From: a virus | Length of the DNA stretch: 22,841 nucleotides | Virus record (IMG/VR): IMGVR_UViG_3300025141_000816 | Coordinates: 1 to 22,841 of that record | Strand: one strand, 5' to 3' | Part shown: one piece after another, positions 12,521 through 18,523 of the stretch | How positions within the stretch are numbered: position 1 is the stretch's first letter | Layout: each line of letters starts with the position of its first letter | Program-made: the position numbers and the translations under genes | The notes under the pieces: model-generated | Databases searched by the model: none | What the model saw: only the letters and a program-made list of their open reading frames with translations | Told to the model about the DNA's origin: nothing

Positions 12521-14195
12521 ACCAAATGATGTAACAACTTTTAGCAAAGCTTTTGAATTATTATCGGAGGGCTTAACGACCCATACGTCAACTCGTGTCG
12601 GTAGTTTTTGGGAGTTTTTACGGGATATTTGGTCACAAGGATTCGATCATCCCGAATATTTTAAAGCTTGGCATATAGGAGTTATTGCAGAGGATATAGA
12701 ACAATGTTTACAGGAAGATTTAAATTATGTAGCTGTGTTACCACGGTTTCATTTTAAGTCAACTATATTAGGACATGCCTTTAGTGTTTGGAGATTGTTA
12801 CAGTCTACACGAGACATGGCAGTTTTATACTTATCATATAGTGATGGTATGGCTAAATATCATATCTCTGAAATTAATAAGGAAATCGCAAGAAACCCTA
12901 TTCTTTCAGAAATGATGGTAAATAGAACTCCAAAAGCTGATTATTCATGTAGGTATTATTTACAAAATAAACCAATTGAAATTATGCATGGAGGATTATT
13001 TTCTTTTAAAAGAGGTTTACATGTTAATGGAGCCTTAATTGCTGATGACGTTTTACGTGATCCTGAAAACCCTTTGAACATGGGACAGATTACAAAAGTA
13101 GAGGATCACTTTATGACAGAGAGTTTATTCATTCCGCTTAAAGGAGTTCCTACAATTGTATTAGGAACACCTATGATGCCGGGTGACCTCTTGACAGTAT
13201 TGCAGAAAGATGATAGATTTAAATCAAGAATATTACCAGCTTTAGACCCCGCTCCAAATAGGCGAGTTCTAATGCCAGAGTTATATTCAGAAGATTGGTT
13301 ATTAACACAACAGAAGGCACGACCTAAATCGTTTGCTTCCGAGTTTTTGTTAGTACCCCATTTTTCAACTGAATCATATTTTAATACAGAGGATATAGAA
13401 AAATTAGAAGACCCAGAGTTGAGGAATTTACCTACAACTAAACCGTATACAGAGTCGGTTGACGAACAAATATTCGCTGGGTTTGATGTGGGGAAAAAGA
13501 GACATCCATCACATCTCGTTATTTTCAGAAAGATTGGAGATAAAGTAGAGCAGATACATCAATCATGGTTAGATGGTTGGAGTTATTCAGATCAAGTAGA
13601 GTATCTGAACGAAGCGGCAGAAAATTTTAATATTACACGAGGATATATAGACAATACTCGTGGAGAGTTAGAAGATAGAGGACTAGACCATAAATGGCGT
13701 TCCATGTCGTTTACATTAAAATCTAAGAATACGATGGCTCATATATTTGAGCAGTTCGTACATTCTGGGAATTTAAAACTGCTTCAAGATGAACGACAAA
13801 AATCGCAGATTTTATCTGTAAGTAACGAATTGAAAGCACCCGAAACACCTATGGGACACGGAGACGCATTCTTCTCAGTTGCAATGGCATTACAAGCATG
13901 TCATGAATTATCGCAAGATGTTTATACAACAGTAGGGAGTGCTACAGATTGGCTAGAGGCGGTATCGCCCGGAGAACAATCAGCACCAAAGGCAAGTGTA
14001 CAAATAGAAGCCACATTACGTGGCAAAAAAGACGGAATAAAAGATTTAGAATCAGGAGAAACTCAGTTATCATGGAATGATACAAAACAAGTTGGGGCAA
14101 CTGCTCCAAATCCTGACTGTCAAGAAGGCATCTGTGTCGAATCGTTTTGGGTTACAGAAAACAATTTATGTCTCTACTGTGGATATCGAGGATAA
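12513..14195 (+). CDS. terL: Terminase large subunit with C-terminal zinc-ribbon-like extension
   Basis: The 560-residue packaging motor has an N-terminal ATPase with a Walker A of PRFHFKST (77-84) and a Walker B of LIADD (175-179), where most have DE. A coupling motif region VLGTPM (216-221) follows. The RNase H-like nuclease has GFDVGKK (D325), GYIDNTRGE (D380) and HGDAFFSV (D451). After a Ser/Pro-rich linker the last 25 residues carry C536-x4-C541 and C553-x2-C556, a zinc-ribbon-like end that is not usual. I start at 12513 because AAGG at 12503-12506 is well spaced; an ATG at 12507 would add two residues but lies against the ribosome binding site. Confidence 0.95.
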   Translation: MVKPNDVTTFSKAFELLSEGLTTHTSTRVGSFWEFLRDIWSQGFDHPEYFKAWHIGVIAEDIEQCLQEDLNYVAVLPRFHFKSTILGHAFSVWRLLQSTRDMAVLYLSYSDGMAKYHISEINKEIARNPILSEMMVNRTPKADYSCRYYLQNKPIEIMHGGLFSFKRGLHVNGALIADDVLRDPENPLNMGQITKVEDHFMTESLFIPLKGVPTIVLGTPMMPGDLLTVLQKDDRFKSRILPALDPAPNRRVLMPELYSEDWLLTQQKARPKSFASEFLLVPHFSTESYFNTEDIEKLEDPELRNLPTTKPYTESVDEQIFAGFDVGKKRHPSHLVIFRKIGDKVEQIHQSWLDGWSYSDQVEYLNEAAENFNITRGYIDNTRGELEDRGLDHKWRSMSFTLKSKNTMAHIFEQFVHSGNLKLLQDERQKSQILSVSNELKAPETPMGHGDAFFSVAMALQACHELSQDVYTTVGSATDWLEAVSPGEQSAPKASVQIEATLRGKKDGIKDLESGETQLSWNDTKQVGATAPNPDCQEGICVESFWVTENNLCLYCGYRG

Positions 14196-14216
14196 TTTTA
14201 AGGAGGATTTTTATAC

Positions 14217-16106
14217 ATGACAACTACGTTAGAACCACATGCTGAAACTGTGGCGAGAAATCGTTACTACCTAAAAAATACTAAAGGGGAAACTATTGAA
14301 GATGGAAACGCTTTATTTAGTCGGGTGGCTGAAGCCATTGCGAAAGTTGAAGATGATTACTTTACTTTACCTGTTGAAAAGGATTTACTTAAACAAGAGT
14401 TTATAGATATAATGGAGCGGTTAGAGTTTATTCCTAACTCTCCAACTCTAATGAATGCTGGAACTGAACAAGGAACTTTATCAGCTTGTTTTGTATTACC
14501 TCTTGAGGATAGTATGCAAGAGATTATGAAAACGGCACAAGATATGGCGATGGTTCAAAAGTTTGGAGGAGGAACAGGATTTTCATTATCCCGTTTACGT
14601 CCTACAGGAACCAGTATTAAAACTACTCATGGTAAGGCATGTGGCCCTATTGAAGTATTAAAAACACTTTCACGAGTATCTTCTATGGTAACACAAGCAG
14701 GAAAACGAGACGGTGCTAATATGGCAGTCATGTCAGTTTATCATCCCGATATCCTTAATTTTATTGACTGTAAAGCAACTGAAGGGGATATTCATAATTT
14801 TAATATTTCTGTTGGTGTTGACTCTCGATGGATGAAAATGGTTGAACATGACATGTCGTATGGATTAATTGATCCACACACTAATCATCTAGTTGATATG
14901 TTATCAGCTCGATACGTATTTACAAAAATTGTTGAGGGGGCGTGGAGGAACGGAGAACCCGGAATGATTTTCTTAGACGAAGTTAATAAAGATAATAAAG
15001 TTTCAGAACAATATGGAGAAATGATTGCAACTAATCCGTGTGGTGAACAACCACTTCTTGGAAACGAGTCCTGTAATTTAGGATCAATTAATGTAGCTAA
15101 ATTCTATAGATCAGTACCTAGCTATGACGCATCGGGACTTGTGTCGGAGAATATAGATACATCATGGGAAGAACACATCAACTGGCAACGATTAGCTAAA
15201 GTTACAAAATTAGCTACTAACTTTTTAGATAATGTAATTGATGCAAATTATTATGCCACCCCTGAAATTGAACAGATGACCAAATCGACACGGAAAATTG
15301 GGGTGGGAATTATGGGATTTGCTGACTTACTTATACAATTAAGAGTGTCTTATAATAGTGAAGATGCACGAAAGATCGCAGGGATACTCATACAATTCAT
15401 AACACAAGAAGCTGATCTAGCATCTCTTGATCTTGCAGCAAGACGGGGAACTTTTCCTGCATGGGAACAAAGTTCTTTTGATCATGTAACTGAAACATAT
15501 AGAAATGCTTGTCGCATGACTGTTGCACCAACGGGAACCATTTCCATGTTAGCAGATTGTTCATCAGGTATTGAACCCACTTTTGCCTTAGCGTGGAGAA
15601 AACAGAATATTTTAAAAGAGGAAACTGGAGAAGCTCAAACTTTAACGTACGTTAATAAATACTTTGAACAAGAAGCTAAAGATCGTGAATTCTATTCTGA
15701 AGACCTTATGACGTATTTAGCTGAGGGTGGTAGTTTGCAGGATCGAACTGATGTTCCGAATGATATAAAGGAGATTTATATTACATCACCAGAATTACTT
15801 CCTGAAGAACATGTTTTAATGCAAGCAGCTTTTCAATCATATGTTGATTCAGGTATATCTAAAACTATTAATATGCCTAATGATGCAACAGTACAGGATG
15901 TATGGGATACGTATATGTTGGCATGGAAAACAGAATGTAAAGGTATTACTGTTTATAGGGCTGGAAGTCGAGAGAAAGAAATTCTTGTGAAAGGGATTAA
16001 AAATGAGGATGTAACATTTGATTGTTGCGAAAACCCAAAGATTATTTATGAGAGTGGTTGTCATAAGTGTTTATCTTGTGACTGGAGTGCCTGTGAAATT
16101 GCATAA
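14217..16106 (+). CDS. nrdJ: Class II (adenosylcobalamin-dependent) ribonucleotide reductase
   Basis: The 629-residue enzyme reduces ribonucleotides to deoxyribonucleotides. The redox cysteine pair is in LSACFVLPLEDSM (C91) and GNESCNLGSIN (C286), and the radical-site motif is NPCGEQ (N273, C275, E277). Substrate phosphate binding is indicated by PTGTISM. The C-terminal swinging arm is GCHKCLSCDWSAC (C615, C618, C621, C626), as in NrdJ. No small subunit follows and no glycyl-radical motif is seen, which supports class II, so cobalamin would be needed. The AAGGAGG site (14200-14206) is very strong. It is placed between terminase and portal, and the UGA-containing glutaredoxin lies 1.7 kb downstream as a likely electron donor. 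Confidence 0.93.
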   Translation: MTTTLEPHAETVARNRYYLKNTKGETIEDGNALFSRVAEAIAKVEDDYFTLPVEKDLLKQEFIDIMERLEFIPNSPTLMNAGTEQGTLSACFVLPLEDSMQEIMKTAQDMAMVQKFGGGTGFSLSRLRPTGTSIKTTHGKACGPIEVLKTLSRVSSMVTQAGKRDGANMAVMSVYHPDILNFIDCKATEGDIHNFNISVGVDSRWMKMVEHDMSYGLIDPHTNHLVDMLSARYVFTKIVEGAWRNGEPGMIFLDEVNKDNKVSEQYGEMIATNPCGEQPLLGNESCNLGSINVAKFYRSVPSYDASGLVSENIDTSWEEHINWQRLAKVTKLATNFLDNVIDANYYATPEIEQMTKSTRKIGVGIMGFADLLIQLRVSYNSEDARKIAGILIQFITQEADLASLDLAARRGTFPAWEQSSFDHVTETYRNACRMTVAPTGTISMLADCSSGIEPTFALAWRKQNILKEETGEAQTLTYVNKYFEQEAKDREFYSEDLMTYLAEGGSLQDRTDVPNDIKEIYITSPELLPEEHVLMQAAFQSYVDSGISKTINMPNDATVQDVWDTYMLAWKTECKGITVYRAGSREKEILVKGIKNEDVTFDCCENPKIIYESGCHKCLSCDWSACEIA

Positions 16107-16127
16107 TTCTGAGTTATCTAGTATAAT
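16099..16127 (+). promoter_or_regulatory. Candidate sigma70-type promoter before the membrane/beta protein
   Basis: TTGCAT (16099-16104) overlaps the end of nrdJ, followed by a 17-base spacer and a perfect TATAAT (16122-16127). The -35 box matches only the first three consensus bases. Transcription from about 16134 would begin at the foot of a bulged hairpin (16132-16152). Confidence 0.6.
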
Positions 16128-16131
16128 AAAA

Positions 16132-16152
16132 TAGGGAATTTATCTATTCCTA
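16132..16152 (+). promoter_or_regulatory. 5' leader hairpin, 7 base pairs with one bulge
   Basis: TAGG-G-AAT (16132-16139) pairs with ATTCCTA (16146-16152), leaving one bulged G and a six-base loop. No T-run follows, so it is not an intrinsic terminator. It lies just after the predicted start of transcription, an arrangement like that before hsp20, and may protect the 5' end of the messenger. Confidence 0.35.
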
Positions 16153-16174
16153 GTACTGAAAGCGAGGTGAGAAC

Positions 16175-17614
16175 ATGATACAACGGTTTTTAAAGAGTAT
16201 TTTATCAGTTATAGCAATACCTGAAATTAAAATACCGACTATTAAGTTACTTAAGATTAGTTTTAGCTCGCCAAACATTACCCTACCAAAAGTAAAGATA
16301 CCTGTTAAGCAGATGACTAAAACATTGGGAGTGGTAAATACAGCATTATTAGTATTAATGGGGAGTTTTGGATTAATATGTTCATACATTAATCCGATTC
16401 CGACACTTGCCCCTTATATACAGCTTAGTATAGCGAATAAATTATTTGATTTTGTTATTTATTTACAGGCAAATATAATACCTACAATTTCTGCATCGTC
16501 AGGTTTAATTGTTCTTGGATTATTATTGCACGTAGGTAATTTTAAAGCGTGGTGGAAGACTATTAAAGCTACACCAATGGTTATTGTAAGATCACCAATT
16601 AAAGCGTATCGAAAAATAACAGTCTGGAGAAACTGGCTGCTGGTTAAGATAGAATATTTAAATTCTGAATCAGCGAAATGGAAAACAGCCTTTAAAATTG
16701 TAATGTCTCCTTATTCTTTCTTGAGAATGATGGGATTAAGTCCACAAATGGCTATAGGCTTGTTAGCACTTGGTGGTACGGCGGGTACTGGAGTCGTTGT
16801 GAATGAGACGGTTTTAGCGGACAGAAGTTTCACAAATGGAGATAGTGGAATATACGCTGCTCCTGCTCTGAATCCTTCTCCTACATTGGAACAAACAATG
16901 GCATGGAGAAAAGAAAACAAAGAAGATAATACGTTAAGAATAGTTTTAACGGACACTCCTGTAAGGGAGATTAAGATTGAAAATGTAACAGTAGGTACGG
17001 TTTATACCGGGTCTGCGATACCTTCATCAGCACATACTTCTGCTGGTGGTACTGCGGCTGCGGCTACAGCAGTATTAATTGGAGGAACAGTAGTAACTGG
17101 AGAGAATGCAGTTCCCACTTTTCTAGAGGTAGGCGAATTACTGATCGAGAAGTCGAGATGTACGTTTATGTATTTCGATAATATTACGGCGCATACGATT
17201 AACGTAATTGGAAACGCCTCAGACGGGCAGTCGATTAATCAATCACCGGGAACCTCAAGAATGAGAGCAGTCGGTGGTGGACATCATCAGGCTGAAGCGA
17301 TGGTGACTTCGGGCGGATCATATGATAGAATACATATCGATGCCCCAACCTCATCGAAAAATGGGAAAATAGATAAACTAACCCTTTCAAATTTATTTAC
17401 TGAAGGGGGCGCATGTGTATTTGACCGGATGAAAATCGGCACATTAACTATTAAACTTAATGAGATAGGAGGAGGCGGTAATGCTGGTGCGGCTGATGGA
17501 TTTGCTACTAAGGAATTTAAAATTGCCGAAAGTGTCACAGCAGCCAACTGGAACGTTTCTGATAACGTTGAGGTAACTATTGCAGCACCAACTGAGACGG
17601 TGACTAACGAATAA
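16175..17614 (+). CDS. Multi-pass membrane protein with beta-rich C-terminal domain, unknown function
   Basis: The 479-residue protein starts with a repeated I-P-x-I/V-K pattern (IPEIKIPTIK, ITLPKVKIP) and then has hydrophobic segments at about 51-72, 91-120 and 188-208. The remainder (about 250-479) is rich in short beta strands, Gly, Ala and Thr (IVLTDTPVREIKIENVTVG, GGTAAAATAVLIGGTVVTG, KIDKLTLSNLF), suggestive of a beta-helix or beta-sandwich. It has a GAGGTGA site (16164-16170) and its own promoter. This could be a virion membrane/surface protein, a superinfection factor or a fibre-like protein held in the host membrane. No family is recognised and the topology is inference. Confidence 0.65.
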   Translation: MIQRFLKSILSVIAIPEIKIPTIKLLKISFSSPNITLPKVKIPVKQMTKTLGVVNTALLVLMGSFGLICSYINPIPTLAPYIQLSIANKLFDFVIYLQANIIPTISASSGLIVLGLLLHVGNFKAWWKTIKATPMVIVRSPIKAYRKITVWRNWLLVKIEYLNSESAKWKTAFKIVMSPYSFLRMMGLSPQMAIGLLALGGTAGTGVVVNETVLADRSFTNGDSGIYAAPALNPSPTLEQTMAWRKENKEDNTLRIVLTDTPVREIKIENVTVGTVYTGSAIPSSAHTSAGGTAAAATAVLIGGTVVTGENAVPTFLEVGELLIEKSRCTFMYFDNITAHTINVIGNASDGQSINQSPGTSRMRAVGGGHHQAEAMVTSGGSYDRIHIDAPTSSKNGKIDKLTLSNLFTEGGACVFDRMKIGTLTIKLNEIGGGGNAGAADGFATKEFKIAESVTAANWNVSDNVEVTIAAPTETVTNE

Positions 17615-17624
17615 AGGTGACACA

Positions 17625-17732
17625 ATGGAGCCAAAAAATTCAGATTTATGGGGGCTGCTAATACAATCGACAGTCCTCATCGCAGTCTTATTATTAGTAG
17701 GCGTTATTGTAATGGAGGGATTAAATGGCTAG
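17625..17732 (+). CDS. 35-residue single-span membrane microprotein
   Basis: ATG at 17625 follows an AAAGGTG site (17614-17620) and opens a 35-codon frame ending at TAG (17730-17732). After the polar start MEPKNSDLWG the rest is one hydrophobic span (LLIQSTVLIAVLLLVGVIV). It fills the gap after the large membrane protein and overlaps the next small gene by 8 bases, the same packing as accepted genes here. It might be a small holin-like or partner subunit; this is unproven. Confidence 0.55.
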   Translation: MEPKNSDLWGLLIQSTVLIAVLLLVGVIVMEGLNG

Positions 17733-17832
17733 AAGGAACTGGACAAAGTGTAAGTGTGGTGTTAAACTACACGTAAAGAAAGAACGTAGAGTATGCTACG
17801 TATGTGAACGCAAACAACGAAAGGAGACATAA
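17725..17832 (+). CDS. 35-residue zinc-ribbon microprotein
   Basis: ATG at 17725 has a very good GGAGGG site (17714-17719) and a 35-codon frame ending at TAA (17830-17832). The product is strongly basic and has C9-x-C11 (TKCKCG) and C24-x2-C27 (VCYVCERK), a minimal four-cysteine zinc site. It probably binds nucleic acid or docks to another protein. Its stop overlaps the glutaredoxin start (TAATG), so translation of the two is coupled. Confidence 0.6.
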   Translation: MARRNWTKCKCGVKLHVKKERRVCYVCERKQRKET

Positions 17833-18059
17833 TGGCAGATATAACAATATTCACATCTAATGGTTGAGGCCCGTGTATGGCAACCAAGTCTTGGTTAAAA
17901 AGCAAGGGACACTCTTTTACAGAGTATAATATCTCAGAGAATGTAGAATATGCAGATAGATTAGTACAAATGGGTTATAGAGTAACACCAGTAGTGGTTA
18001 TAGGAGGAGATACGATAGTGGGATTTAGCCCACAGAAACTAGCAGCAGCTTTAGAATAG
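17832..18059 (+). CDS. Glutaredoxin-family protein with in-frame UGA at the active site (candidate selenoprotein)
   Basis: ATG at 17832 has an AAGGAG site (17821-17826) five bases upstream. The frame reads MADITIFTSNG, then TGA (17865-17867), then GPCMATKSWL, and ends at TAG 18059. With the UGA read as selenocysteine the product is 75 residues with a complete thioredoxin-fold pattern: strand ITIF, active site U12-G-P-C15, helix, VTPVVVIGG with cis-Pro 53, and DTIVGF near the end, as in glutaredoxin/NrdH/YruB-type proteins. Without readthrough only 11 residues are made. An ATG at 17877 gives 60 residues but lacks a ribosome binding site, the first strand and the active site. UGA replaces exactly the nucleophilic cysteine. 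Alternatives are a TGT-to-TGA mutation or a sequencing error. Confidence 0.85.
17865..17896 (+). promoter_or_regulatory. Candidate bacterial SECIS element downstream of UGA
   Basis: The UGA at 17865-17867 is followed after 14 bases by AACCAA (17882-17887), GUC (17888-17890) and UUGGUU (17891-17896), a perfect six-base-pair hairpin inside the coding frame. The apex AGUCU has its G 21 bases after the UGA. Bacterial SECIS hairpins sit at this distance and need a G at the start of the apical loop; the E. coli fdhF element has GGUC at a nearly identical spacing (from memory). Confidence 0.65.
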
Positions 18060-18077
18060 AAAATAAGGAGTAGAATA

Positions 18078-18518
18078 ATGATAGGAAATATGTTAAGAGA
18101 TAGAGAAGTACAATATGTAGCGGTTAAAGACGATCTTACAAATACGTGGCGTATATTAGATACGTGGCACGAGGATTTAAAGTCTTTACAACCTGAAGAT
18201 GAAATTGATGATGAAACTGAGGCAGTTAAAATTCTAACAGAAGGTGAATTTATATCAATCGTAAAAGAGGCGGCACGGACAGGAATTTTAGCGAATGCAA
18301 ACTTTGGTAACGAAGAAGAATATAATGCAATGGTTACTGAAAAAAATGCAGAAATTCAAGATTTACGAGTAAAATTAGAAGCCGCAGAACTTAATACAAA
18401 AAATCCTGAGATTATCAGGGAGCCACGATCTGAAGAATATGAATTAAAAGAGAAAGCTATGAATTCAATTCTTAAACTAGTATCTATGGCGGATATGACT
18501 AATTTAGGTAGGGAATAA
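18078..18518 (+). CDS. Acidic protein of unknown function preceding portal
   Basis: The 146-residue protein has an AAGGAG site (18065-18070) and no recognised domain. Residues 1-35 look like a small beta segment (VQYVAVKDDLTNTWRILDTW). Residues 36-60 are very acidic, and residues about 85-110 form a predicted coiled coil (EEYNAMVTEKNAEIQDLRVK). It ends five bases before the portal gene. An acidic coiled-coil protein next to portal could act as a scaffold or head-assembly helper, but this is inference. Confidence 0.65.
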   Translation: MIGNMLRDREVQYVAVKDDLTNTWRILDTWHEDLKSLQPEDEIDDETEAVKILTEGEFISIVKEAARTGILANANFGNEEEYNAMVTEKNAEIQDLRVKLEAAELNTKNPEIIREPRSEEYELKEKAMNSILKLVSMADMTNLGRE

Positions 18519-18523
18519 AATAT

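Noticed and set aside
13191-13219. TTGACA-17-TAGATT inside terL
   Set aside because: Only 4 of 6 bases of the -10 box match and it lies 1 kb upstream of the next gene; too weak to list as a promoter.
17865-17867. UGA as a general sense codon (alternative genetic code)
   Set aside because: UGA is the stop of the genes ending at 7888 (followed by a second UGA) and 9869, tryptophan is encoded by TGG throughout, and no other long gene contains in-frame UGA.
17877-18059. Shorter 60-residue glutaredoxin starting after the UGA
   Set aside because: It lacks a ribosome binding site, the first beta strand and the active-site motif, while the upstream ATG at 17832 has a proper AAGGAG site and an in-frame complete fold.
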